64,000 nucleotides of DNA from NCBI GenBank assembly GCA_050011815.1, contig JBEKIJ010000014.1, forward strand, positions 1 through 64,000, in the 5' to 3' direction. This stretch comes from Chersky-840 sp050011815 (GTDB lineage Bacteria > Actinomycetota > Acidimicrobiia > Acidimicrobiales > UBA8190). The notes under the pieces are model-generated. The model was not told the origin of the DNA. It saw nothing but the letters and a program-made list of their open reading frames with translations, and ran no database searches. Shown here one piece after another: positions 8,858 to 16,865 of this stretch (position 1 is its first letter; every line of letters starts with the position of its first letter). A program made the position numbers and the translations under genes.

Positions 8858-9867
8858 GGGTACACCCCGACGTTGGAGAGCCCCGTCACCTCAGGAAGGC
8901 CGAGGGCGATGTTGGCGCACTGGACCGCCTGGCCCGACGCCCCCTTGACGAGATTGTCGAGCGCGCACAGGACGACCACCCATCCGGTGCGGGGGTCCAC
9001 ACGCGCCGTCACGTGGGCGCAGTTCGACCCCGACGTCGCCTTGGTCGAAGGAGGTGTCTCGCTCACCACCACGAACGGCTCGCCCGCGTAGGCGTCACGC
9101 AGGATCCCGAGAACCCCCTCGGTGGCGAGCTCGACGGCGGGGCGCGCGTAACAGGTGGCCAGGATGCCCCGGTTCATGGGAGCCAGGTGCGGCGTGAACA
9201 GGACCTGCGCGCCCGACGCCTGTTCGATCTCGGGGGTGTGGCGATGGTCCAGCAGCCCGTACGCCGTGAAGTCCTCGTCGGCGGTGTTGAACTGGGTGGC
9301 GTGGGCCAGCTTCCGACCCGCCCCCGACACACCGCTGGCGGCGTCGACGATGACCCCCGTGGTCTCGATGGCGCCGGCGCGCACCAAGGGGGCCAGGGCC
9401 AGTGCCGCCGCGGTCGGGTAGCAGCCCGGTGCCGCCACCAACCGGGACCCGATGAGCTCGGACCGAAACAGCTCGGGAAGCCCGTAGGCGAACCGACCGA
9501 GCAAATCGGGAGCGGCATGGGCGTGCCCGTACCAGCGCGGGTAGGCCTGCGCGTCTCGTAACCGGAAGTCGGCGGACAGGTCCACGAGGACCTCGACCCG
9601 GCCGACCAGCCCCGGGGCCACCTCCTGGGACTCTCCGTGCGGGAGGGCCAGGAAGACGACGTCGAGACCGGCGAGCTCGTCGACCCCCGCCTTCGAGAAC
9701 TCGAGCGACGGGTAGGCCCCGGCCAGCGACGGGTACAGCGCCGCCACCGGCTGCCCCGCTTGGCTGTCGGCTCCGGCCACCACCACGTCCAGCTCACCGT
9801 GGCCGGCGCAGAGCCGAAGCAACTCGGCCCCCGCGTAGCCGGAGGCCCCGGCGATCCCCACCTGCAT
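8854..9867 (-). CDS. argC: N-acetyl-gamma-glutamyl-phosphate reductase
   Basis: NADPH-dependent reduction of N-acetylglutamyl phosphate to the semialdehyde. The 337-residue protein has an N-terminal NADP-binding GIAGASGYAGAELLRL (4-19) and the catalytic cysteine in VAAPGCYPTA (Cys149). It is the first gene of the arginine operon. I prefer ATG at 9867 to the in-frame TTG two codons upstream: the likely -10 box (9880-9875) is 7 bases before this ATG, so the mRNA is probably leaderless and no Shine-Dalgarno is needed or seen. Confidence 0.96.
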   Translation of the reverse strand: MQVGIAGASGYAGAELLRLCAGHGELDVVVAGADSQAGQPVAALYPSLAGAYPSLEFSKAGVDELAGLDVVFLALPHGESQEVAPGLVGRVEVLVDLSADFRLRDAQAYPRWYGHAHAAPDLLGRFAYGLPELFRSELIGSRLVAAPGCYPTAAALALAPLVRAGAIETTGVIVDAASGVSGAGRKLAHATQFNTADEDFTAYGLLDHRHTPEIEQASGAQVLFTPHLAPMNRGILATCYARPAVELATEGVLGILRDAYAGEPFVVVSETPPSTKATSGSNCAHVTARVDPRTGWVVVLCALDNLVKGASGQAVQCANIALGLPEVTGLSNVGVYP

Positions 9868-9874
9868 CCGCAAG

Positions 9875-9903
9875 AAAATACAAGATCATGCATGGATATG
9901 CAA
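9875..9903 (-). promoter_or_regulatory. promoter of the arginine operon (leaderless)
   Basis: On the minus strand TTGCAT (9903-9898) and TATTTT (9880-9875) are separated by 17 bases. A start 7 bases past the -10 box falls on or next to the argC ATG at 9867, implying a leaderless transcript. The -35 box and part of the spacer are covered by the palindrome at 9889-9902. Confidence 0.65.
9889..9902. promoter_or_regulatory. putative ARG box (ArgR operator)
   Basis: Inverted repeat TGCAT-GGAT-ATGCA immediately upstream of argC. Actinobacterial ARG boxes as I recall them (for example in Streptomyces) contain paired TGCAT-like half-sites, and ArgR is encoded in the same operon. It overlaps the -35 region of the argC promoter, the right place for repression. 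Sequence and position are seen; binding is inferred. Confidence 0.65.
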
Positions 9904-10373
9904 CTGACTGGGGCCGTGTGCGTTCGCGAAACAGGCTCTGCGCCCTGACCTGGCCCAGGGACCTATGGCCCTTCTCGCCAACCTCCGTCCTCCCTACCCT
10001 TCCTAGGTGGACTCACCCTTTCAGTGGCCGTGTCCCACCTACGCCTGTCGAGGTTTCCTCAGCACCGAGGTCCAGCCCTTTTCTGGAACCACGACGACCT
10101 GTCAGCCCCACCCGGACTGGCCAGGCGCCGTCTGCGCCCGAGACATGCGCTGGGACGGCCTTGCCGAGCGATGGCTGCCCGCCAGTCCATTTCGAGGATT
10201 CTCCTCACCGTAGGCCGGAGGTCGGATGTCGCCCCGCCGCCACCACCGCCCCAGGGTCGACCCCGACAAGGGATTCTCGCTCCCCTCGGACACCGACCCC
10301 GCCGAGGCGCTACGGCGCGGACGGTGGGCCACGCCGGCGGGCGGTCACACTGGGAAATACCTGGGTTTGTGCT

Positions 10374-10402
10374 GTGACACGACTGGGTCTTCGGACTATC
10401 TT
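10374..10402 (+). promoter_or_regulatory. promoter of a possible small RNA or long leader
   Basis: GTGACA (10374-10379) and TATCTT (10397-10402) are separated by exactly 17 bases, predicting a start near 10409. It lies more than 200 bases before the next gene (10622), which has its own promoter, so the product would be either a long structured leader or an independent RNA containing the hairpin at 10466-10519. Confidence 0.45.
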
Positions 10403-10465
10403 CGCGGCCGGGCGATTTCCGGGAAACCTCCCCTAGGGGTTCTGGAAGCTCGTCCCGGGGGGGAA

Positions 10466-10519
10466 CGGCGGGACGCGGGCACCGACTCTTTACCCCTATT
10501 TGGTGCCTGCGTCCCGCTG
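10466..10519 (+). other. long stable hairpin, possible small RNA element
   Basis: An 18-base-pair stem (10466-10483 with 10502-10519), perfect apart from two G-U pairs in the plus-strand RNA, closes an 18-base loop that is unusually A/T rich for this genome. No T-run follows the right arm on the plus strand, so it is not a standard terminator. Function unknown. Confidence 0.5.
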
Positions 10520-10586
10520 CCCCTGTCATCCTGGCGACTTCTTCCGGGCCGAGCCCCGTGCCCCCCCTCGTGGCCCTCGGCGCCCC

Positions 10587-10615
10587 TTGACTCTCTTCAT
10601 GATCTTTCATAGGTT
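10587..10615 (+). promoter_or_regulatory. promoter of the gene at 10622 (leaderless)
   Basis: TTGACT (10587-10592), a 17-base spacer, and TAGGTT (10610-10615) lie directly before the ATG at 10622. The -10 to ATG distance of 6 bases makes the ATG itself the predicted first transcribed base. Confidence 0.65.
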
Positions 10616-10621
10616 CTCTTT

Positions 10622-10978
10622 ATGTTGGACGCCGAAGTGGCCGTGGTCCTCGACGCGACACCCGGGTTCGTCGACCGCTATCTCGACCTGACCGAGGCCG
10701 CCGACGGCGATCCCGGGATGGCGGCGACCTTCACCGAGCTGGCCGACTACGTGGCCGGCCTGGTGGCCGGCATCGAGGGGGACACGGCCACCCTGGCCCG
10801 CTGCCTCGAGGCTGTGGAGTCCGTGGCGGTGAGCTCCGAGGACGCCGCCGAGTTGGTGGCGTGGGCGTTCCTCGACAGCTTGTCGCCCGAGGACCGGCGA
10901 CGGCTGGAGGCCTGGCTCGGCCCCCGCACCCGGGCCCTTCTGCACGAGGTCGACCCCGACCCGACCACCCGGTCGTGA
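10622..10978 (+). CDS. hypothetical protein, 118 residues
   Basis: I do not recognise the family. The protein is acidic, apparently all-helical and soluble, with no signal peptide or membrane segment. It starts MLDAEVAVVLD and ends in a Pro/Thr-containing tail. A SLSPEDRRRLEAWLGP segment near residue 85 looks like an amphipathic helix. A good promoter ends 6 bases before its ATG, and its codon use resembles neighbouring genes, so I believe it is real. It stands alone and converges with the thioesterase gene, the two stops being 26 bases apart. Confidence 0.75.
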   Translation: MLDAEVAVVLDATPGFVDRYLDLTEAADGDPGMAATFTELADYVAGLVAGIEGDTATLARCLEAVESVAVSSEDAAELVAWAFLDSLSPEDRRRLEAWLGPRTRALLHEVDPDPTTRS

Positions 10979-11004
10979 CGGGCGGTCGTCGGCTCCCCCG
11001 CCCC

Positions 11005-11415
11005 CTACCCCGGGGGCTCGAGCGCGGCCACGAGCACCGCGGGGATCTCGCACTTCCCGGTCCCGTCGGTACGGACCGCGACGTACACCGTGGCGGCCTT
11101 GGCCGCCACGCCCGTCGACGAGGTCACTTCGAAATCGAGAGTGAACGACGTCCGTCCCATGCGCGCCACGTCGACCTGTACCGCGGCCCGATCGCCGAAT
11201 CGGAGCGGCCCGTGCCAGTCCACCTCGGTGTGCACGACCTGGACGTCATAACCCGCGGCCACCAGTTCCCCGTAGGGCAGGCCCCCCGCGCCCAAAAAGG
11301 CGGTCATGGCGTCGTCGAGGTAGGCCAGGTACCACATGTTGAAGACCACACCTTGCACGTCCACCTCGAGATACCGCACGTTGACGGGATGCAGGAACGG
11401 CGTCGGGCGCGACAT
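11005..11415 (-). CDS. acyl-CoA thioesterase, 4-hydroxybenzoyl-CoA thioesterase (hotdog) family
   Basis: A 136-residue single hotdog-fold protein of the YbgC/FadM type. The family block is seen near the N-terminus: VNVRYLEVDVQGVVFNMWYLAYLDDA, quoted here only in outline as RYLEVDVQGVVFNMWYLAY, where Asp is the catalytic residue in relatives. It would hydrolyse acyl-CoA thioesters; the substrate is unknown. ATG at 11415. It is transcribed away from the GNAT gene, with an 85-base shared upstream region. Confidence 0.85.
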   Translation of the reverse strand: MSRPTPFLHPVNVRYLEVDVQGVVFNMWYLAYLDDAMTAFLGAGGLPYGELVAAGYDVQVVHTEVDWHGPLRFGDRAAVQVDVARMGRTSFTLDFEVTSSTGVAAKAATVYVAVRTDGTGKCEIPAVLVAALEPPG

Positions 11416-11488
11416 GGCCCCGAGTCTCTCAGGTGCCGGGAGCCCCGGTGCAGCTGCTCGCGCTTCGACGCGTGGCGGGCCCGGCGAC

Positions 11489-11494
11489 TATAAG
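11489..11494 (+). promoter_or_regulatory. -10 box of the GNAT gene
   Basis: TATAAG lies 6 bases before the ATG at 11501, again suggesting a leaderless mRNA. A TTCGAC at 11464-11469 is a weak -35 candidate with a long 19-base spacer. Confidence 0.5.
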
Positions 11495-11500
11495 TTGCCC

Positions 11501-12109
11501 ATGCCCGGGCCCGTCCGCGTCGCCACCCAAGCCGATGCCGCCCCTCTGGCCGCCAGCCTGGCGCGCGCCTTCTACGACGATCCCGTCATGAGCTTCCTGA
11601 TCCCCCACGAGCCCACCCGTCGACGCCGCATCGCCACCTACTTCGACGTGGCGCTCTCCGTGCAGCATCTGCCCCACGGGGGTTGCTACACCGACACCGA
11701 CCGCGCCGGCGGCGCCCTGTGGGATCCGCCCAACCACTGGAAGCTGGGCTACGGGCAGATCCTGCGGGCCTCGCCCCAGATGATCTCCGCCTTCGGTCTC
11801 GGAGTCCCCCGGGCCTTGCGCGTCCTGTCGACGATCGAGCGCCAGCACCCCCGCATCCCCCACTGGTACCTGGCCGTCCTGGGCACCGACCCCATCCATC
11901 AGGGCAAGGGCATCGGCTCCGCCCTGCTCGCACCGATCCTCGACCGATGCGATCGCGACGGCATCGGCGCCTATCTCGAGTCCTCCAAACACAGCAACAT
12001 CGCCTTCTACCGCCGGCACCGCTTCGAGGTGACCGGGGAGATCGTCCTGCCCGGCGGCCCCACGGTGTGGCCCATGTGGCGCGACCCCCACCCCCCCGAG
12101 GACCCCTGA
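11501..12109 (+). CDS. GNAT-family N-acetyltransferase
   Basis: A 202-residue acetyl-CoA-dependent acetyltransferase. It opens RVATQADAAPLAASLARAF, as GNAT proteins of the puromycin-acetyltransferase-like group do, and has the acetyl-CoA motif A region LAVLGTDPIHQGKGIGSALL (residues about 128-147) with the Q-x-x-G-x-G signature. The C-terminal half contains YLESSKHSNIAFYRRHRFE, the usual motif B. The acceptor substrate cannot be deduced. The start at 11501 is preferred over an upstream in-frame codon because of the TATAAG box and because upstream residues have no family likeness. Confidence 0.88.
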   Translation: MPGPVRVATQADAAPLAASLARAFYDDPVMSFLIPHEPTRRRRIATYFDVALSVQHLPHGGCYTDTDRAGGALWDPPNHWKLGYGQILRASPQMISAFGLGVPRALRVLSTIERQHPRIPHWYLAVLGTDPIHQGKGIGSALLAPILDRCDRDGIGAYLESSKHSNIAFYRRHRFEVTGEIVLPGGPTVWPMWRDPHPPEDP

Positions 12110-12136
12110 CACCGACGTCCCGAGAAACACCCGCCG

Positions 12137-12158
12137 GAACCGGCGAAGTGGCCGGTTC
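12137..12158. terminator. hairpin between convergent genes
   Basis: A perfect 8-base-pair stem GAACCGGC / GCCGGTTC with a 6-base loop lies between the GNAT stop (12109) and the convergent hydrolase stop (12157-12159), partly overlapping the latter. No T-run is seen, so it would be a non-canonical, possibly bidirectional terminator. Confidence 0.4.
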
Positions 12159-13044
12159 AGCCGAGGGCGGGAACGACGGCGTCGAGGAACGCGGCCGGAG
12201 ACTCGACCATCGGGTAGTGCCCGACGTCGTGCAACCAGGTGAGCGGGGCCTCGGGCCGGACGCCCTGAAGCCGGGTGGCCATGGCGGCGACGGCGATGGG
12301 GTCCTCGGTGCCCCACACGATCGTCACCGGTGACCGGTGGGTCTCGATCGCCCCGGTGAAGCGGGCTTCGTTGCGACGCCGCTCCTCGATGTAGCGGATG
12401 GTCCGGGGCAGCAGCAGGTGGCCGTCGTCGTGGGAGATCAGCTCCCATGCACCGTGCAGATCGGACTCCTCGACGCGCGAGCTCGCCGAGAACGTCGCCG
12501 CCAGGCTCGCCTCCATGGTGGGACCGTCGATGCCGGCGGAATCCGGCAACCGCTCGTCGGGAAGGCTCAGGAGGAGTTGTTGGCCCACACTGAGCTTCGC
12601 CATCTCGATGTAGATGCTGCCGTTGGTGAGCACCCTTCTCGTGATCTCGACCGGCCACCGGTCCTCGGCGTGCCGCGCCAGCAGCTCACCCCCGACCGTG
12701 TCGCCGACGTCGTGGGTGAGCAACGCCAACCTCGACACGCCCACGTCGGCGACGAAGGCCTGCGCCACGTCGGCCTGGAGGGCGATGGTGTAGGCCTGAT
12801 CGGGTTTGGCGGAGAGCCCGTACCCGATCATGTCCAAGAGCAGCACCCGGCGGTGCTCGGCCAGCGCGTCGACCACGTGGAGGAAGTCGAAGGAGCTGGT
12901 CGGGAACCCGTGCAGGACGACGAGCGGCTCCAGGGTCTCGGGGCCGGTGGGTGCCACGTCGATCGTGAAGGTCTTGAAGCCCGCCAGTGTCCGGTAGGTC
13001 CCTCGACGCTCCCACGCGGCCACCTCGGGGGACTGCCATGCCAT
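12157..13044 (-). CDS. alpha/beta hydrolase of the haloalkane dehalogenase / epoxide hydrolase type
   Basis: A 295-residue soluble hydrolase. VVLHGFPTSSFDF (42-54) is the oxyanion-hole HGFP block. The nucleophile elbow reads THDVGDTVG with Asp112, not Ser, at the nucleophile position, as in haloalkane dehalogenases and epoxide hydrolases. The acid (WGTEDPI) and the base (HDVGHYPMVE) are present. The tryptophan that often follows the nucleophile in true dehalogenases is Val here, so substrate class is uncertain. ATG at 13044 has GGAGAG 6 bases upstream; an ATG 20 codons further upstream has no support. Confidence 0.85.
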   Translation of the reverse strand: MAWQSPEVAAWERRGTYRTLAGFKTFTIDVAPTGPETLEPLVVLHGFPTSSFDFLHVVDALAEHRRVLLLDMIGYGLSAKPDQAYTIALQADVAQAFVADVGVSRLALLTHDVGDTVGGELLARHAEDRWPVEITRRVLTNGSIYIEMAKLSVGQQLLLSLPDERLPDSAGIDGPTMEASLAATFSASSRVEESDLHGAWELISHDDGHLLLPRTIRYIEERRRNEARFTGAIETHRSPVTIVWGTEDPIAVAAMATRLQGVRPEAPLTWLHDVGHYPMVESPAAFLDAVVPALG

Positions 13045-13063
13045 GGTCGTCTCTCCGTCCGGA

Positions 13064-13921
13064 CTAGGAGTCGAGGGCCTCGGCATCGGCCAGACGATCG
13101 GCACGGATGGCCTCGCGCTCCTCGAATTGCATCCACTGGAAGACGATGATCCCCATGGCCACGAAGGTGGTGATCTCCCCCACGATCCACAAGATGGAGC
13201 CGCCCCGGTGGGTGTCCGCCACGCTGTGGAAGAGCGGGGCCACCGAGATGTTGGCTCCGGTGAGGCTGACCCCGAGGATGGCGGTCACGGGGATGCCGAT
13301 GGCCAGGATGCCCAGCTTGGCGGGATGTGACAGGCGCCAGCGCGACGGGTCGCGCCCCACCACCAACCACCAGAACAGGCACCCCGACACCAGGAAGTGC
13401 AGATGGGTCAGGTCGTGCACGAGGGGATGCTCGAGGGAGAAGTTGTAGAACGAGGTCAAGAAGTAGACGAGCATCGTGCCGTAGCTCACGATCACGACGA
13501 CCACCGGGTTGGTGACGAACTCCACCACGGGGTGATGCAGCACCTTGAGCAACCGCTGCTGTGTCGGTCGCCCCGACGCTTGCAGCGCCAGGGTCACGGG
13601 CGCGCTGAGGGCGAAGAGGATGGGGGCGAAGTTCATGAGCAGGAGGTGCTGGACCACGTGGGCGGCGAAGACCTCGTCGTCGTAGGCGGCCAGTCCCGAC
13701 TGCACGGCCACGATCAGGAGGGCGGTCCCACCGAGGAACGACGCCGTCCGCCACCGCGACCACCGGCGGCCCCGCGCCGCCAGCCGCCGCACCGACACCA
13801 CGTACCACACGGCCAGGGCGAGCTCGATGGCCAACGTCACCAGGCTCAACGAGTCGGTCTGGAACCCCGTGAGCAGGGTGTGCAACCGGATGGGAGGAGA
13901 GATCACATCGGCGAGCGGCAC
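13064..13921 (-). CDS. ctaG: CtaG-like cytochrome c oxidase assembly membrane protein
   Basis: A 285-residue integral membrane protein of the caa3-type CtaG family, associated with cytochrome oxidase maturation. I count six or seven hydrophobic segments. Family blocks include AHVVQHLLLMNFAPILFALS with paired His, VHDLTHLHFLVSGCLFWW and PLFHSVADTHRGG. The GTG start at 13921 is preceded by GGGGGAG with good spacing. No oxidase genes are nearby, so the assembly role rests on family likeness alone. The cupin gene lies 97 bases upstream. Confidence 0.8.
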   Translation of the reverse strand: MPLADVISPPIRLHTLLTGFQTDSLSLVTLAIELALAVWYVVSVRRLAARGRRWSRWRTASFLGGTALLIVAVQSGLAAYDDEVFAAHVVQHLLLMNFAPILFALSAPVTLALQASGRPTQQRLLKVLHHPVVEFVTNPVVVVIVSYGTMLVYFLTSFYNFSLEHPLVHDLTHLHFLVSGCLFWWLVVGRDPSRWRLSHPAKLGILAIGIPVTAILGVSLTGANISVAPLFHSVADTHRGGSILWIVGEITTFVAMGIIVFQWMQFEEREAIRADRLADAEALDS

Positions 13922-14018
13922 GGGTCTCCCCCCTCATCCCCCCTGCTCGCACGAGCGGCCATCGCGTCGCGACGGTAGTGCTCAGGCACCCGCCCGTGCA
14001 TATCGCCGGCTCCGGCGT

Positions 14019-14330
14019 TCAGTGCCGGTACGCCTCCACGCACTCGACGCCCCCGGCGCCCACGGTGGCACCGTGGTCGACACCGCCGGGAAGCTCCATA
14101 CGGTCCCCCGGGCCCAGCGCCACGTCGCCGGCGGCGACGTGGAAGACGATGGATCCCCTCACGCACACGAGCACCTTGTGGTCCTGGTGTGCGTGCGACG
14201 CATAGGCGTACCCGGCAGCGTTCCCCCAGGCGTGCGGTGTCAGTCCCTCGGCCACGAGCGTCTCCTCGACCTCGCGCCGAGACGGCGCCGCGCCCCGACC
14301 GGCTCGGACCTCGATCCCCGACGCCTTCAT
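14019..14330 (-). CDS. small cupin-domain protein
   Basis: A 103-residue single-domain cupin. The segment SHAHQDHKVLVCVRGSIVFH matches cupin motif 1 with three His in the metal-site region, and LGPGDRMELPGGVDHGATVG matches motif 2. It probably binds a metal; no ligand can be assigned. A GTG 21 bases upstream is an alternative start, but the ATG at 14330 has GGGGACC upstream. It is 36 bases downstream of pheT and may be cotranscribed with it. Confidence 0.75.
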   Translation of the reverse strand: MKASGIEVRAGRGAAPSRREVEETLVAEGLTPHAWGNAAGYAYASHAHQDHKVLVCVRGSIVFHVAAGDVALGPGDRMELPGGVDHGATVGAGGVECVEAYRH

Positions 14331-14366
14331 CGCGCCACGGTCCCCGGACACGACGAAGGGCTCGGC

Positions 14367-16856
14367 TCAGCCCCGCAGCTGGGCCCCGTGCGCATGCTCC
14401 ACCGCCGCGATGCACCGGGCCCGCAACTGCGCCACCTCGTCGTCGGTGAGGGTGCGGTCCGGGGCGCAGAACCGGAGCCGGTAGGCGAGGCTGCGGGCGC
14501 TCTCGGAGGTCGTCTCGCTGCGGTACACGTCGAACAGCGTCAGTGACTCCACCAGCTCCCCGCCGGCCTGACGCAAGGTCCTGTACACCGCCGCGGCGGG
14601 AACGGTGTCGTCCACCACGAAGGCCAGGTCGACATCGCTCGAGGGGAACCGGCTCACCGTCCTCACCAACGAGGACCGGCGGGCCGCATCGTCGAGGAGC
14701 GCCTCGAGGTCGATCTCGAGCCACCCCACCCGCCGACGCTTGGCGTCGAGCCCGAACTCGTCGAGGACATCGGGGTCCACTTCACCGACGACGCCGATCG
14801 GCCGCGCTGTGTCACCGCCGCCGTCGGCCCGGACGAGCCGCGCCGACCGGGTGGGGTGCAGGCCGGCGGCGCCGGAACCGGGCCCGGGCTCGGCGAGGCC
14901 GTCGAGAGCCGTCATCTCCACATCCTGAATCCCGAAGGCGTCGGCCAGGACGAGCCAGAGCGAGGCGGCACTGCGGGCGTCGTCGCCGTCTGCCGCCAGC
15001 GCCACCCCGAGAACCTCGCGCTCGGCGATCACGGTGTCGCCCTGGCGCGCCAGCGCCCGGGCGACCCGGGCGGGGTCGGGCGGGGGGAAGACGTGACCGA
15101 CCTCGAAGAGGCGCACGTCTCCCTGGCGACGATCGGCGTTGAAGGCGAGCGCGCCCAGCATCCCGGGCAGCAGGCTCTGTCGGAGCACGCTCTCGTCGGG
15201 CGTGAGCGGGTTCGTCACTCGCACCCCTCCCTCCATGCCGACCCGGAGATGGACGTCGGGGGCCAACAGCGAGGGCGTCCACGCTTCGTGCGCCCCGAAG
15301 CCGGCCACCACCTGGCGCGCCAACCGCCGGTCGCGTTGGTAGGGGGTGAGGCCGCCCACCTGCGGTGCGAAGAGGCGGCGCCGGGGCAGTCGGGCGTATC
15401 CGTGGTGACGCGCCACCTCCTCGATGACATCGATCTCCCGCTCGGTGTCGGGCCGGAACGTCGGCACCGTCACCTCCACCACGCCCTTGCGCTCCCGCTC
15501 GCACCCGAACCCGATGGGCTCGAGATAACCGGCCACCTGGTCGTCGTCGAGATCGCTCCCGAGCACGGCGTTCACCCGGGCCGTGCGCACCCGCACCCGG
15601 CTCGGCCCCGGCACCGTGCCGCGGACATCGAGGACGCCCTGCGCGCTGCGGAACCGGTCCCCCGCCGTGGCCCCGAGAAGCTCGCACAGCCGCAGCGCGG
15701 CGCGATCGATCCCCTCGGGATCACAGCCGCGCTCGAATCGCGCCGATGCCTCGGACCGGAGGTTGAGCCGCTTGGAGGTCCGGGCGATCACCATGGGCGT
15801 GAAGTAGGCCGCCTCCAGCAGGACGCGGCTCGTCGTGGCCGAGATCTCACTGCTGTCCCCGCCCATGACCCCGCCGATGCCGATGGGCGCGTCCCGGGCG
15901 TCACAGATGACACAGTCCCGACGATCGTCCCCGATCCCCACGGAGCGCTCGCCCAACGGGCGTTGCACGCCGTCGAGTGTCTTCACGATCTCCCCGGGCG
16001 CGGCGGCTCGCACCCGCAGGCCGCCCCCGCCCACGAGGTCGAGGTCGTAGGGGTGGGTGGGCTGGCCCAGATCGAGCATGACGTAGTTCGAGGCGTCCAC
16101 GACGTTGTTGATGGGGCGCATGCCCGCCAGCGTCAGACGGCGGGCGATCCAGTCCGGTGACGACGTGACGGTGACATCGAGCAAGACCCGGGCCGTGAAG
16201 CGCGGGCACAGGTCGTCGTCGACGACCTCCACCGTCGCCAGCGACGCCACCGGCGTTGCGGCCTCCACGTCCGGGGTCGACGGCTCGGGCAGCGAGAAGG
16301 GCAGGTGCAACGCGCCGGCCAGGTCCCGGGCGATCCCAGCCACGCACCAGGCGTCGGGGCGGTTGGCCTCCACGGCGATGTCGAACACCGTGTCGGGGGT
16401 GATTCCCAGGGCGTCGGTGAGCGGTGCCCCGGGCGCCATGGCCCCGGGAAGCACGAGGATCCCCTCGTGATCCTCCGACAAGCCGAGCTCGCGGCCCGAG
16501 CAGAGCATCCCGTTGGAGACGACGCCTTTCATCTTGCGCCGGCTGATCTCGAACCCGCCGGGGAGCACCGACCCCACCGGCGCCAAAGGGACCATGTCAC
16601 CCTCGTGGAAGTTCCAGGCCCCGCACACCACCTCGACCGGCTCGCCTCCGGCCTCCACCGTGACGCGGCGGATGCGGTCGGCCCCGGCGATGGCGCCGAT
16701 CTCGAGCACGCGTGCCAGCACGACGTCATCAAGACCCTCCCCCACGCGTTGGACCTCCTCGACGACCAGCCCCAGGTCGTCGAGGGCGGCCGCCAGGTCG
16801 GCGGGGTCACCGGTGAAGGGGGCGAAATCGACCAGCCAGGACAGAGGGACGCGCAT
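14367..16856 (-). CDS. pheT: phenylalanine-tRNA ligase, beta subunit
   Basis: Beta chain of the alpha2-beta2 phenylalanyl-tRNA synthetase. The 829-residue protein is full length and starts MRVPLSWLVDF, the standard N-terminus. It then has the OB-fold tRNA-binding domain (about 40-150, with GAWNFHEGDMVPLAPVG), the B3/B4 editing region, the B5 DNA-binding-like domain with EIDVIEEVARHHGY, and the C-terminal anticodon-binding FDX-ACB domain beginning SRFPSSDVDLAFVVDD. It follows pheS by 9 bases. Confidence 0.98.
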   Translation of the reverse strand: MRVPLSWLVDFAPFTGDPADLAAALDDLGLVVEEVQRVGEGLDDVVLARVLEIGAIAGADRIRRVTVEAGGEPVEVVCGAWNFHEGDMVPLAPVGSVLPGGFEISRRKMKGVVSNGMLCSGRELGLSEDHEGILVLPGAMAPGAPLTDALGITPDTVFDIAVEANRPDAWCVAGIARDLAGALHLPFSLPEPSTPDVEAATPVASLATVEVVDDDLCPRFTARVLLDVTVTSSPDWIARRLTLAGMRPINNVVDASNYVMLDLGQPTHPYDLDLVGGGGLRVRAAAPGEIVKTLDGVQRPLGERSVGIGDDRRDCVICDARDAPIGIGGVMGGDSSEISATTSRVLLEAAYFTPMVIARTSKRLNLRSEASARFERGCDPEGIDRAALRLCELLGATAGDRFRSAQGVLDVRGTVPGPSRVRVRTARVNAVLGSDLDDDQVAGYLEPIGFGCERERKGVVEVTVPTFRPDTEREIDVIEEVARHHGYARLPRRRLFAPQVGGLTPYQRDRRLARQVVAGFGAHEAWTPSLLAPDVHLRVGMEGGVRVTNPLTPDESVLRQSLLPGMLGALAFNADRRQGDVRLFEVGHVFPPPDPARVARALARQGDTVIAEREVLGVALAADGDDARSAASLWLVLADAFGIQDVEMTALDGLAEPGPGSGAAGLHPTRSARLVRADGGGDTARPIGVVGEVDPDVLDEFGLDAKRRRVGWLEIDLEALLDDAARRSSLVRTVSRFPSSDVDLAFVVDDTVPAAAVYRTLRQAGGELVESLTLFDVYRSETTSESARSLAYRLRFCAPDRTLTDDEVAQLRARCIAAVEHAHGAQLRG

Positions 16857-16865
16857 CGGGAGCGG

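Larger units (their letters stand above)
9904..10586. other. gene-poor stretch between argC and the next plus-strand gene
   Basis: About 680 bases without a convincing gene. Open frames on both strands have no recognisable product. The left half (9960-10110) is pyrimidine-rich on the plus strand. The right part holds a plausible plus-strand promoter (10374-10402) followed by a long stable hairpin (10466-10519), listed separately. I looked for tRNA, tmRNA, RNase P and SRP RNA signatures and found none. Confidence 0.6.

Noticed and set aside
9868..9873. TTG at 9873 as the argC start
   Set aside because: It would place the start codon 1 base from the likely -10 box, before the predicted transcription start. 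The ATG at 9867 fits the family N-terminus.
9904..10586. tmRNA, RNase P RNA, SRP RNA or a tRNA in the gene-poor stretch
   Set aside because: None of the conserved signatures (GAGGAAAGTCC of RNase P, the SRP tetraloop core, tRNA T-arm GGTTCGA with matching stems, a tmRNA 3' CCA end) is present on either strand.
10059..10612. Open frames of 120-180 codons within the gene-poor stretch on both strands
   Set aside because: No family likeness, no ribosome-binding or promoter placement that fits, and atypical composition with many Arg, Pro and Ser residues. Probably non-coding.
13903..14002. A 32-codon open frame between the cupin gene and ctaG (starts MHGRVPEHYRRDAMA)
   Set aside because: It overlaps the likely ctaG start, has no clear ribosome-binding site, and I know no such family. 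It could be real, but the evidence is too thin to list as a gene.
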